Shown here one piece after another: positions 7,929 through 16,405 of a stretch of 64,000 bases of DNA (the stretch's first letter is position 1; each line of letters begins with the position of its first letter). This DNA is from Candidatus Soleaferrea massiliensis AP7. Its GTDB lineage: Bacteria; Bacillota; Clostridia; Oscillospirales; Ruminococcaceae. Below the pieces are notes generated by a model that saw only the letters and a program-made list of their open reading frames with translations, was not told the DNA's origin and made no database searches. The stretch lies in assembly GCF_000820765.1 (NCBI RefSeq), contig NZ_CCYH01000004.1, positions 1 to 64,000 of the forward strand. Reading direction: 5' to 3'. The position numbers and the translations under genes are program-made.

Positions 7929-9857
7929 TTACATCGTCCAACCACTCCAAGACTGAAAACGGCTGCTTAAGGATTTAAAGAAATGCAGCTGCACTTTACC
8001 ATCCGTATAATTATACTTGGAAATTACATCATCGATGCCGTCGCCGTCAAAGTCGCCGGCAACCAGGCTGTTGACATGGTTGGCATAATACCATTTTGGC
8101 GTCATCTCTGAAAACCAGATGCCCGGGGTCTGAAAGCTCGCACCGGTGGAGGCAAAAACATGAACCTGTGATTTTCCATCCCCGTAGTCATACATCGTCA
8201 CAATGTCATCCTTGCCGTCATTGTTGAAGTCTCCGGTGGTCATGCGGTTTCCAACATCCTGCGCTTTGTATCCGGGATCGGAGTACCACCACTTGATGCC
8301 CGCAAACGACGTGCCGGTTGATAGGAAGGTGTGCAGGGACATGCCGCCTGTCGAACCCTCATAGTCATACATCTCCGCGATATCGTCCTTGCCGTCGCCG
8401 TTGAAGTCGCCTGCAACCAGCCGGCCGGTTACCTTGCTGGCATTGAACTGCGTTTCGTTGCGCCACCACTTCGGACCCTGGAAGGATGTTCCTGTTGACA
8501 GGAAGGTGTGAATCGATGCGTTGCCGCTGCCATAATCGTACATGGAGGCGATATCATCCTTACCGTCGCCATTGAAATCGCCGGCAACCATACGGCCATC
8601 CACCTTCAGCGCATTGTACTCCTTGTCGGAATACCACCACTTTACATCGTTAAAGGAGGAACCGGTGGACATGAATGTGAGAAGGGCCATTTCACTGCCG
8701 CCGTAATAGTACATGACCGCGATATCATCCTTGCCGTCGCCGTTAAAGTCGCCGGCGACAATACGGTTTCCCACATTGCTGAATGTAAACCATGAGGTGC
8801 GCCGCCACAGCTGGTAGGATTTGTCGCTGCCTGCCAGCCGGACGCAGATGCTCATGGTGTTGTGCCCGCCGGTATCTTTTCCGCCGTCAAACAGCGTCGC
8901 CACGTCGTCCTTGCCGTCGCCGTTGAAATCCCCTGACAACGCAACCGCGGACGCCGGCACATAGGTGCGCTCGTCAGTCAGGACATAAGCGTAACCGTTG
9001 CTGATCTGAGGGGACTCGAACAGGTTATAGGAGATATAACCGTACCCGTTGAGTCCATAACCGGGGCCCCATGAATTGATGAATTTAAATGCTTGCTTGC
9101 TGTCATCATAACCAACCAGACAGATGGCATGGTTGCCGCCCATTTTACCGGCTGTTGAGTCGTAGACCTGATTGGTACTGCTGATATTATCAAAATCAGG
9201 ATAGGTCACAATATGAATAACAACACAGTCACCCGATGCCAAGTATTGTTTTACAGCACTGGTTCCCTTAATGGTTCCATTTTTAACGGCTTTGTATTTG
9301 GATGCTATATTCCGCTGCGTGGTGTTCGGCTGTGTCCGATAATCATTTTGGTTGTATGGCATATCCGCCAGTGTACACACGCCCTGCTGGACAATCAGTT
9401 TCATCGCGTCAGCTATAGAAGAACCCTCATCCCTGCCGCCATTGATCTGATTGTAGATATATGCCGGGCTGAATTGTGTCGCAGTGCTGGAAACGCCCCA
9501 TCCTCTTTCTGCATTTTCCTGATAGGACTTCAAGGCATAACCCACAGCCCAGGCAGTACAGCTTCCCTGCGTTCCCTGATTACCGGGGGCCGGAACCTTA
9601 GATGAGAGATCGACTGTCGACGGCAGCGCGTCTGCGCTTGGCAAATCACTGGAACTAAGCAGTAGTGACTGCAGTTCTTCTTCCGAATCGGGAATACATC
9701 CATAAGAATGTTCCGTATCCTCCGCATTGGCTATAGAGGATGTCAATCCAGGGGAAACGGTCAAAGTAACGACCAACGCAAGGGATAGAATCATACTTAA
9801 AAAAGATTTTGTGTTTTTGCCGCCTTTATGTACAGCATGCCACAAATGTTTTTTCAT
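7929..9857 (-). CDS. Secreted papain-like (C1A) protease with FG-GAP repeats
   Basis: A 642-residue exported protein with a signal peptide (about residues 18-46, ending ANA). Residues ~80-300 are a C1A cysteine protease: the active cysteine is C100 in GNQGTQGSCTAW, the histidine lies in GGNHAICLVGYDD and the asparagine in FINSWG. The rest is six FG-GAP/VCBS-type repeats with calcium-loop motifs (DFNGDGKDD), which in other proteins build a beta propeller for binding. There is no sortase or dockerin signal, so it is probably released or loosely bound. GAAAGGAAG precedes ATG 9857. Substrate is unknown; extracellular protein digestion is inferred. Confidence 0.92.
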   Translation of the reverse strand: MKKHLWHAVHKGGKNTKSFLSMILSLALVVTLTVSPGLTSSIANAEDTEHSYGCIPDSEEELQSLLLSSSDLPSADALPSTVDLSSKVPAPGNQGTQGSCTAWAVGYALKSYQENAERGWGVSSTATQFSPAYIYNQINGGRDEGSSIADAMKLIVQQGVCTLADMPYNQNDYRTQPNTTQRNIASKYKAVKNGTIKGTSAVKQYLASGDCVVIHIVTYPDFDNISSTNQVYDSTAGKMGGNHAICLVGYDDSKQAFKFINSWGPGYGLNGYGYISYNLFESPQISNGYAYVLTDERTYVPASAVALSGDFNGDGKDDVATLFDGGKDTGGHNTMSICVRLAGSDKSYQLWRRTSWFTFSNVGNRIVAGDFNGDGKDDIAVMYYYGGSEMALLTFMSTGSSFNDVKWWYSDKEYNALKVDGRMVAGDFNGDGKDDIASMYDYGSGNASIHTFLSTGTSFQGPKWWRNETQFNASKVTGRLVAGDFNGDGKDDIAEMYDYEGSTGGMSLHTFLSTGTSFAGIKWWYSDPGYKAQDVGNRMTTGDFNNDGKDDIVTMYDYGDGKSQVHVFASTGASFQTPGIWFSEMTPKWYYANHVNSLVAGDFDGDGIDDVISKYNYTDGKVQLHFFKSLSSRFQSWSGWTM

Positions 9858-10163
9858 GGATAAAAACTTCCTTTCTGTTTAAACACAGTGTTCTTATATC
9901 AGAGACTATTTGCTGTACATTGGAATCGCCTCCGTAAAACGCATAATAAATTTTTTGACAGAAAATATTAAATTTTACTTAAATAATATCATAATATGAA
10001 TATAAAATGTTTGATATTTTAATAAATGATAGATGGATTTTATGCTTTTTTTCGACTGTAAAAATGATTATTTTTATTATTTCGACGTATATTTTATGAA
10101 TATTTATTATTCACCGTTTCATCAAGTACATTGCATGAGATTTCGTTCCATAACCGTCGGCAT
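9858..10163. other. AT-rich protease upstream region
   Basis: About 300 bp of strongly AT-rich sequence upstream of the protease gene on its strand. It should hold that gene's promoter; many T/A-rich hexamers occur and none can be picked with confidence. Confidence 0.4.
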
Positions 10164-10199
10164 GAAAAGACCGGGAGGAAACCGTATGCTTCCTCCCGG
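10164..10199 (-). terminator. Terminator after ispE
   Basis: On the minus strand CCGGGAGGAA and TTCCTCCCGG form a stem followed by TCTTTTC, about 20 nt past the ispE stop. Confidence 0.85.
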
Positions 10200-10220
10200 C
10201 TGATGATCCATTTCGGCGGT

Positions 10221-11171
10221 TCATTCCACACAGACCGCGCCTTTGCTGACCGGTTCTGTCAAATAGCACTGGTCATATTTTTCCCGCATGGCTTCGAATG
10301 CATGTCCGGCCTTCTCCGCATCCCGATAAAGGCCGATGACCGCGCTGCCGGACCCGGTCATCACCGATCCGTCCGCGCCGAGCGCCGTCATCTCAGACAC
10401 AATTGCTTCGACCGGCTCGATACGCTGCATCGTCTGCAGGACGTTGCCCATCGACTTTGCGGCAAGCTTGATGTCCCGTGCGGCGATCGCCTGTTTGAGC
10501 TGCTTGGTTTTCGGCCTGAACCTGGAACCAACCTCGTCGTACCGCTTGAAGCTCGCGGCGGTCTCAATGCCGATGGACGGCTTGGCAATCAGGATATGGC
10601 ATCCGGTGAGCGGCGGGAGCGGCGTGACATGCTCGCCGATGCCTTCTACGAACGCGGTGCCGCCGCGGATGCAGAACGGCAGGTCGGCGCCGATTTGGAC
10701 GCCGATTTCACAGAGCTCTGCGGTGGAAAGAATCCCTCCATACATCCGGTTCAGCCCAACGAGCACCGCCGCCCCGTCCGCGCTGCCGCCGGCAAGCCCC
10801 GCCTGTGCCGGAATCCGCTTCTGGATAGCGATATGGATGCCCGACAGTCCGGCATCCGCCTGATGATTGATGCGGCTGTCTGAAGATAAAGAATCCCTGT
10901 GTCCCTTTCGATCTTCATCCGCCGCCCGGACCGTTATCTGTTCCAGAAAGCGCTGAGCCGCCCGGTATGCGATGTTTCTGCGGTCACAGGGCACGGCCGG
11001 GTCGTCGCAGGTGATGGTAATCTCCCCGCGGTCCGGGCGCAGTGTGACAGTATCATACAGGGAAACCGTCTGCATGACCATCTCCAGCAGATGGTAGCCG
11101 TCCGGCCTGACGCCGACAATATCCAGACTCAGATTGACCTTGGCCGGAGCCTTCACCGTGATAATTTCCAT
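10221..11171 (-). CDS. ispE: 4-diphosphocytidyl-2-C-methyl-D-erythritol kinase
   Basis: A GHMP kinase of 316 residues that phosphorylates CDP-methylerythritol in the MEP isoprenoid pathway. It opens with the family pattern KAPAKVNLSLDIVGVRPDGYH; the ATP-binding glycine-rich motif is PAQAGLAGGSADGAA and the third GHMP motif is MTGSGSAVIGLY. ATG 11171 is preferred to an ATG three codons upstream because AGGAAAGG is then correctly spaced. Between the first domain and the ATP motif there is an extra polar segment (about ADEDRKGHRDSLSSDSR) longer than usual. It is divergent from metA. Confidence 0.95.
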   Translation of the reverse strand: MEIITVKAPAKVNLSLDIVGVRPDGYHLLEMVMQTVSLYDTVTLRPDRGEITITCDDPAVPCDRRNIAYRAAQRFLEQITVRAADEDRKGHRDSLSSDSRINHQADAGLSGIHIAIQKRIPAQAGLAGGSADGAAVLVGLNRMYGGILSTAELCEIGVQIGADLPFCIRGGTAFVEGIGEHVTPLPPLTGCHILIAKPSIGIETAASFKRYDEVGSRFRPKTKQLKQAIAARDIKLAAKSMGNVLQTMQRIEPVEAIVSEMTALGADGSVMTGSGSAVIGLYRDAEKAGHAFEAMREKYDQCYLTEPVSKGAVCVE

Positions 11172-11257
11172 GAATAACATCCTTTCCTGTCACAGTTGAT
11201 CGTATGGCTTATCCCTTATCATAGCCCGGGTGGGATGGAAAAGTCAAGCGCGAATAC

Positions 11258-11286
11258 TTGCGAAACGGATGATTTCGCGTTATAAT
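11258..11286 (+). promoter_or_regulatory. metA promoter
   Basis: TTGCGA (11258-11263), a 17-bp spacer and a perfect TATAAT (11281-11286). I see no SAM riboswitch or T-box in the ~70-nt leader that follows. Confidence 0.7.
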
Positions 11287-11359
11287 AGAAGAAATATTCC
11301 CAAATCAAGCGCCGGTGAACGGATGAAACCGGATTGGATCAATAAGAGGAGTGAACGGT

Positions 11360-12298
11360 ATGCCTATCAATATTCCCGATACCCTGCCCGCAAAAAAGGT
11401 ACTGGAAAATGAGAATATCTTTGTTATGACCGAACAGCGGGCGACCCATCAGGACATCCGCCCGCTGAAAATCGCCATCCTGAACCTGATGCCCAAGAAG
11501 ATCGACACCGAAACCCAGCTTCTGCGCCTGCTTGGAAACACCTCCCTGCAGGTGGATATTGAGCTGCTGCAGACCGCGTCGCATCAGTCCAAAAATACGC
11601 CGAGCGAGCATCTGTTTAAATTTTATAAGGTGTTTGAGGACATCAGGGATCAGAAGTTCGACGGTCTGATCATCACCGGCGCCCCGGTGGAGAACCTCGA
11701 TTTCTGCGAGGTGGATTACTGGGAGGAGCTTACCCGCATCATGGAGTGGAGCAAGACGCATGTTTATTCCACCCTGCACATCTGCTGGGGGGCGCAGGCC
11801 GGGCTTTACTATCATTACGGCATCAACAAATATGAGCTGGATGAAAAACAGTTCGGCATCTTTGAGCATCATGTTCTGCATCCGACCCATCAGCTGGTGC
11901 GGGGCTTCGATGAAAAATTTTATGTGCCGCATTCCCGGCACACCTATACCAAGCGCGAGGATATCGACAACCATCCCGATTTGGAGCTGCTCACCTATTC
12001 CCCGCAGGCCGGGGTACATATTGTCGCCGATAAAAAGGCGCGCAACTTCTTTGTGACCGGTCATTCGGAATATGACCGGAACACGCTGGCGGATGAATAT
12101 CACCGCGATCTGGACAAGGGGCTTCCGATCAAGGTGCCGTATCATTATTTTCCAAATGACAATCCGAACATGACGCCGCTGTTTCAATGGCGTGCGCATG
12201 CGAATCTTTTATTCTCGAACTGGCTGAACTACTTCCTGTATCAGCAGACGCCGTATGACTTGAGCCGGCTTGGACACGCGCAGGAGGAACGCTTATGA
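11360..12298 (+). CDS. metA: Homoserine O-acetyltransferase (MetA type)
   Basis: A 312-residue cytoplasmic enzyme that activates homoserine for methionine synthesis. The nucleophile is C142 in [15 protein letters not shown] and the His-Glu pair is in GHSEYD. Residue 111 is glutamate (ITGAPVEN), the residue known to select acetyl-CoA rather than succinyl-CoA in this family, so despite the MetA fold the product is probably O-acetylhomoserine. ATG 11360 follows AAGAGGAG at correct spacing; a GTG three codons upstream overlaps that site. The stop overlaps the next start (ATGA). Confidence 0.95.
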   Translation: MPINIPDTLPAKKVLENENIFVMTEQRATHQDIRPLKIAILNLMPKKIDTETQLLRLLGNTSLQVDIELLQTASHQSKNTPSEHLFKFYKVFEDIRDQKFDGLIITGAPVENLDFCEVDYWEELTRIMEWSKTHVYSTLHICWGAQAGLYYHYGINKYELDEKQFGIFEHHVLHPTHQLVRGFDEKFYVPHSRHTYTKREDIDNHPDLELLTYSPQAGVHIVADKKARNFFVTGHSEYDRNTLADEYHRDLDKGLPIKVPYHYFPNDNPNMTPLFQWRAHANLLFSNWLNYFLYQQTPYDLSRLGHAQEERL

Positions 12299-12648
12299 TC
12301 ATGTATGAAACCTGGGTCATCTTTCTGATGATGTATCTGCTGCCGCTGGTGATGATTCTGCTGGGCTTTCTGCTCAAGCTGTTTCCGCCGAAGTATGACA
12401 ACGCCATTTTTGGATTCCGCTCGGAGCGGTCGCTTTCATCCAAAGAGATGTGGCGGTATGCGCAGCAGTCGTTTGCCAAAAAGAGTCTGCTTGCCGGGGC
12501 GATCATTCTGGTGGCTTTGATGTTTGTAAACATGCTCTGGCCGCTGCACCAGCCGATTCTCAATATCACCGCTGTCACGGTGAGCGTGATTGCGCTGGTT
12601 GTCATTTATGTTTGGGTGGAGCTGGAGCTTAAAAAGAAGATGAAGTGA
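12295..12648 (+). CDS. SdpI-family membrane protein
   Basis: A 117-residue protein with three membrane helices. Between helices 1 and 2 lies [20 protein letters not shown], the conserved cytoplasmic loop of the SdpI C-terminal family (known from the immunity protein to the SdpC toxin in Bacillus, but widespread with unknown roles). It overlaps metA by four bases and shares its terminator, so it is co-transcribed. No toxin gene is nearby, so an immunity role is not supported. Confidence 0.8.
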   Translation: MIMYETWVIFLMMYLLPLVMILLGFLLKLFPPKYDNAIFGFRSERSLSSKEMWRYAQQSFAKKSLLAGAIILVALMFVNMLWPLHQPILNITAVTVSVIALVVIYVWVELELKKKMK

Positions 12649-12663
12649 ATTCTTTCTGATAGA

Positions 12664-12701
12664 AAAGAGACTGACAATTGATTTTGTCAGTCTCTTTTTT
12701 T
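12664..12701 (+). terminator. Terminator of the metA operon
   Basis: AAAGAGACTGACAA and its complement form a stem followed by seven T residues, starting 15 nt after the SdpI-like stop. Confidence 0.9.
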
Positions 12702-13020
12702 GCCAAGATACCTTGGCGCGGTGGAGGCTATGCCGCTGTGACGCGGCGGTCTTATCGTATTTGCCAAGTGACACTTGGCTGTGTGGTCGTTACTCTTTTG
12801 CGCGGCCAAAAGAGTAACCAGAAAAGGCCGTTCAAGGGGGCCATGCACAGTGCCGCTCCTAGCCAGATGGCCCCCTTGAAAATCCCCTCTGATATCCCGT
12901 TATCTGCTACGGCCGCCTGCGGGCGGCATTTTGCTTTTGGCTGGGTGGTTGGGTATACCTAGCAGCGGACGCTTCCCCGGTTACTGGTTTCTCGCATAGT
13001 ACCCCAATACTTCGGCTGGT
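12702..13020 (+). repeat. Structured ~300-bp repeat, copy A
   Basis: The same sequence recurs inverted at 13910-14200 and 51071-51375. It contains nested inverted repeats: GCCAAGTG-A-CACTTGGC, GTTACTCTTTTG.../CCAAAAGAGTAAC, CAAGGGGGCCAT.../ATGGCCCCCTTG and a GCCGCC/GGCGGC hairpin, and ends with AGCAGCGGACGCTTCCCCGG. An open frame runs through it, but its sequence follows the palindromes and has no ribosome binding site. It looks like an extragenic palindromic or miniature mobile element rather than a gene. Confidence 0.85.
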
Positions 13021-13281
13021 ACGGATAAATATCATTTAAAAGATATGTTTTTACCGCTAGACGAAGAAGCCCAAAAACTTTTATAGCAAAACTATTCTTT
13101 AGCGTAACTACTATGCCAGACATTTAACGTCTAAATTCTGATGAATAAGCTCTTAGATCGTATACTAGAAAATAAACACTGTAGTAACGTTGTTTCTGCT
13201 ATTACAGATCACATTTCTATCGTTTTCTTCTGGAATCTTTATAATAGAAATAGAACGATAAAAGAGGAAGTATGTATAAAT

Positions 13282-13446
13282 ATGGATCGGGATCAGCTTG
13301 ATATAGAAATCTGTACATGGAGAAGCAAACTAAATCTGCTTGTCGAAAACCATGCAGATCAAAATGAAATTTTGCAGGTAAGCAGGAAACTGGACGAGCT
13401 TTTGAATGCATATGAGACTTTCTGCATGGAAGATGAAAAGAACTAA
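13282..13446 (+). CDS. Spo0E-like aspartyl-phosphate phosphatase
   Basis: A 54-residue protein of two helices with ILQVSRKLDELLNAYE, matching the Spo0E signature (S..LD.LI..Y). Spo0E proteins dephosphorylate Spo0A~P and delay sporulation (family knowledge). It is paralogous to the gene at 50409-50621 but stops about 17 codons earlier, just before the region that is still recognizable at DNA level. A GAGGAAG site precedes ATG 13282. It lies 47 nt upstream of an XRE gene and between inverted repeat copies. Confidence 0.75.
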   Translation: MDRDQLDIEICTWRSKLNLLVENHADQNEILQVSRKLDELLNAYETFCMEDEKN

Positions 13447-13493
13447 TAAGTTTATATGCGGTTACATAAAGAAAAGGCAGCAGGAGTTGGACA

Positions 13494-13826
13494 ATGAAGA
13501 ATTTGCAGAAGTTCCGGGAATCGATACGTTTAAATCAGCTTGCGCTGGCCATGAGAATCGGCGTGGCACAGGAAACAATCAGCGCGTATGAAAGTGGCCG
13601 GTCAAATCCCAGCATCAATACTCTGCTGAAACTTTGTGATGAATTGGATGTATCAGCTGATTATCTGCTGGACCGAACCAATGTTCCCACTTCAATTGAA
13701 CAATTCTTACAAAAAGACTTATCTGAAGAAGAATTAGAAATGCTGTCAGCCTATCGAAAGCTTCCTGTCACCAAGCAGAAACGCGCAGTTGGAATCTTAA
13801 TTGGGATGCTCTATAAAGATGAATAA
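13494..13826 (+). CDS. XRE-family regulator of the Spo0E-like cassette, copy 1
   Basis: A 110-residue protein with a Cro/CI helix-turn-helix at residues ~5-60 (IRLNQLALAMRIGVAQETISAYESGRSNPSINTLLKLCDELDVSADYLLDRT) and a helical tail. It is about 90% identical to the copy at 50080-50412. AGGAG precedes ATG 13494. Its constant pairing with a Spo0E-like gene suggests that it controls expression of that phosphatase. Confidence 0.88.
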   Translation: MKNLQKFRESIRLNQLALAMRIGVAQETISAYESGRSNPSINTLLKLCDELDVSADYLLDRTNVPTSIEQFLQKDLSEEELEMLSAYRKLPVTKQKRAVGILIGMLYKDE

Positions 13827-13909
13827 AAAGTATCGCAGGGTTGCCCCGGCGATGCTTTTCTTATATAAACTTACGATTCCATCCGCTCAATTTATTCAAG
13901 ATACATTCC

Positions 13910-14200
13910 AGCCAAGGTATTGGGGTACCGCAGGTACAACCTGTAACCGGGGAAGCGTCCGCTGCTAGGTATGCCCAACCACCCTGCCAAAAACAAGAAG
14001 CCGCCCGCAGGCGGCCGAAGGGGAAAGCGGGATATCAGAGGGGATTTTCAAGGGGGCCATCTTGCCAGGAGCGGCACAGTGTATGGCCCCCTTGAACGGC
14101 CTTTCTTGGTTACTTCTTTGGCCGCGCAAAGAAGTAACGACCACACAGCCAAGTGTCACTTGGCAAACAAAGAAAAACCGCTGTGCCACAGCGGAGTAAT
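13910..14200 (-). repeat. Structured ~300-bp repeat, copy B (inverted)
   Basis: Reverse complement of copy A, with the same internal hairpins; the end near 14200 is more decayed. Copies A and B bracket the Spo0E-like/XRE cassette as long inverted repeats. Confidence 0.85.
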
Positions 14201-14289
14201 AGCCATGTGATACTTAGTAAATAAAATGATATGATAAAAAGGGGAGCCTGTCGAATGGGCAAGCCAGATAAGGAAGTAATTATGTAGGG

Positions 14290-14332
14290 GATACGGTGCG
14301 GAGCCGGAATGGCGCTGCGCCGTATCTTTTTC
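14290..14332 (+). terminator. Hairpin near the left end of the mobile element
   Basis: GATACGG.GCG and CGC.GCCGTATC form a stem with CTTTTT on the plus strand, abutting the 3' end of the serine recombinase gene. It would block plus-strand reading into the element. Confidence 0.5.
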
Positions 14333-14334
14333 CG

Positions 14335-16032
14335 TTAGGCTACGAATTTGAAGCTCTGCGGGTTTTCCCGAATTTCTTCCATCATAGCCCGGATTTCTTT
14401 TTCGGTGGGAATATCGATCATTCCCACCGCTGTGAAGTAGATATCCACCTTGACGTGACAGTGACCGTCATACTTGTCGTTGTTGTGAACTTCAATGCGC
14501 TCGATCAGCGAGTTGACGAGGGTAGGCGTAAGCTCCTTGACGTCGGTGATCTCCCGCAGAGTACGGAGTACCAGCCGCAAATCCACCGCTTTCTGTTCGG
14601 CGTTCTGCAAGGTCTTCTGACCTTCGGCAACCTCCGCAGACAACGTTTTCTGCTCCTGCTCGTATTTTCGGAGCATTACCGCAAAGCGTTCATCGGAGAG
14701 AATACCCGAAGCGTTTTGCTCGAATACCCGTTCAATCAGTCGGTCGATTTCCGTGATCCGCTTTGTTCCATTATCCACCGCCTGCTGGAGCCTTTTGTAT
14801 TCTTTCTGCCGCATAGCGTTGTTCTTCTTTGCCAGCATATACAGAAACACCGGCTCGTAGCAGCGTACAAAGTCCGCAAGATTGCTGACCGCCTCCAACA
14901 CGATTCGCTCCAACACAACGTCCCGGATATAGTGGATTTGGCATTTTCCTCTGCCGGATTTGTAATTAGAACAGCGCCAAAACTCCTGATTGCGTCTCAG
15001 GCTTTTTGCGGCGCAGAAATGCAGCTTGGCTCCGCAGTCGGGACAGTAGACCAAGCCGGAAAAGAGACTTGCCCTGCCGGTCTTGGTGGGTCTGCGGCGG
15101 TTTTCCCGAAGCTCCTGCACCCGAAGCCACTGTTCTTCCGAGATAATCGGTTCCTGCATATCGGGGATGATCCGGTGTTCCTCCTTCGGCTTGTAGATCG
15201 TTTTATGCACCTTGTAGCTGACGGTGGTGGTCTTGAAGTTGACCGCGCAGCCGGTGTACTGCCGGTTTTCAAGAATACCTACAATCGTTTTCTGATCCCA
15301 CGCATAGGGATTTTGGTACTCTTTCCGTGCGTGGGTTCTGCCTACGGATTCATAGTAGGCGCTTGGGATCAGCACCTGCTCTTTCTCAAGCTGCCGTGCG
15401 ATCTGGGACGGGCCACGCCCCGCAAGGCAGAGCGCATAAATCCGTTTTACCATCTCTGCGGCGGGTTCGTCTATGACCCATTGCTTCTGGTCGCTCTCCG
15501 ACTTCTTGTATCCAAACGGTACGGTTGGGGATACCCGTTCGCCGTGTTCCGCTTTCGACTGCCATACCGCACGAATTTTCTTGGAAGTCTGCGCCGCATA
15601 CCACTCGTTGAAAATATTATGGAACGGCATCAATTCCGCACCGCTGTTCCGAAAGGTGTCCACATTTTCCTGAATGGCGATAAACCGAACGCCCAATGAA
15701 GGATAGCGGATTTCAAGGTACTGCCCAACCTCCAGATAATTCCTGCCGAAGCGTGAAAGGTCTTTTACGACCACGGTAGAAACCTCGCCATTCTCAATCA
15801 TTGCCTCCATCCGCTTAAATCCTTCCCGCTCAAATGTTGTACCGGAAATACCATCGTCCACGAAAATTTGCGGGTTTGCCAGTCCGTTCTGACGGGCATA
15901 TGAAAGCAGGATGTCCTTTTGGTGACTGATGGAATTCGACTCGGAATCCAGTCCATCGTCTACGGATAAGCGGCAGTAAAGCGCCGTAATTTTTTCTTCG
16001 GTTTGCCCGTTTGTTTTGTTTGCTGTTGTCAT
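14335..16032 (-). CDS. Large serine recombinase (TnpX-like)
   Basis: A 565-residue site-specific recombinase that excises and integrates the element. The resolvase domain has catalytic S23 (ALYCRLSVDD) and the DLSRFGRNYLEVG motif; a Recombinase domain, a zinc ribbon (CPDCGAKLHFC...CSNY...C) and a coiled-coil region with a C-terminal DUF4368-like part follow. ATG 16032 is chosen because GGAGAA precedes it; a TTG eight codons upstream lacks a site. In Tn4451 relatives TnpX alone suffices for both excision and insertion. Confidence 0.93.
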   Translation of the reverse strand: MTTANKTNGQTEEKITALYCRLSVDDGLDSESNSISHQKDILLSYARQNGLANPQIFVDDGISGTTFEREGFKRMEAMIENGEVSTVVVKDLSRFGRNYLEVGQYLEIRYPSLGVRFIAIQENVDTFRNSGAELMPFHNIFNEWYAAQTSKKIRAVWQSKAEHGERVSPTVPFGYKKSESDQKQWVIDEPAAEMVKRIYALCLAGRGPSQIARQLEKEQVLIPSAYYESVGRTHARKEYQNPYAWDQKTIVGILENRQYTGCAVNFKTTTVSYKVHKTIYKPKEEHRIIPDMQEPIISEEQWLRVQELRENRRRPTKTGRASLFSGLVYCPDCGAKLHFCAAKSLRRNQEFWRCSNYKSGRGKCQIHYIRDVVLERIVLEAVSNLADFVRCYEPVFLYMLAKKNNAMRQKEYKRLQQAVDNGTKRITEIDRLIERVFEQNASGILSDERFAVMLRKYEQEQKTLSAEVAEGQKTLQNAEQKAVDLRLVLRTLREITDVKELTPTLVNSLIERIEVHNNDKYDGHCHVKVDIYFTAVGMIDIPTEKEIRAMMEEIRENPQSFKFVA

Positions 16033-16118
16033 TCTGAAAATTCTCCTTTCCGACAACCGGGCATTGCAAAGGCATTATCATTTTACAATACCCGGCTGTC
16101 CTTTTCCAATGTGTGAAA

Positions 16119-16394
16119 CTAAATCAGCTTTTCCGAGAGGATCAGCCGCTTGAATTGCTCCAGTACGCTTTCTTTACCCGTTGTGCTGAAATGGGTGCGG
16201 ACGTCATAAGCGGTGCCGCCGATTTTCAGAGAAAACTCATCTTCTCCCCGAAAGCACACCAATTCTCCGCTTTCAATGTTGACGTCAGGGCAGGATCGAA
16301 GTACAATATCATTGAGATTGTCTTCCTCTACAGGCTTCGGCGGCAGCATCCAAATAACATTGGGATCAAAGGTATAACCGTCTTTTGTTTTCAT
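16119..16394 (-). CDS. tnpW: TnpW-family transposon protein
   Basis: A 91-residue protein whose C-terminal half (KIGGTAYDVRTHFSTTGKE.. followed by LEQFKRLI) matches the small TnpW proteins found beside TnpX-type recombinases. Its function is unknown. It sits between the recombinase and parB-like genes on the same strand. Confidence 0.75.
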   Translation of the reverse strand: MKTKDGYTFDPNVIWMLPPKPVEEDNLNDIVLRSCPDVNIESGELVCFRGEDEFSLKIGGTAYDVRTHFSTTGKESVLEQFKRLILSEKLI

Positions 16395-16405
16395 CTTCCT
16401 TCACC

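Noticed and set aside
11287..11350. SAM riboswitch or T-box before metA
   Set aside because: The leader is only ~70 nt and lacks the conserved cores of either.
12678..12962. Conserved open frame in the ~300-bp repeat (also at 13965-14189 and 51101-51403)
   Set aside because: No ribosome binding site, and the reading is explained by the nested inverted repeats; kept as a repeat, with a codon-selection test suggested.
13282..13826. Toxin-antitoxin reading of the Spo0E-like/XRE pair
   Set aside because: The small protein carries the Spo0E signature rather than any toxin motif, so a phosphatase-regulator cassette is the better reading.
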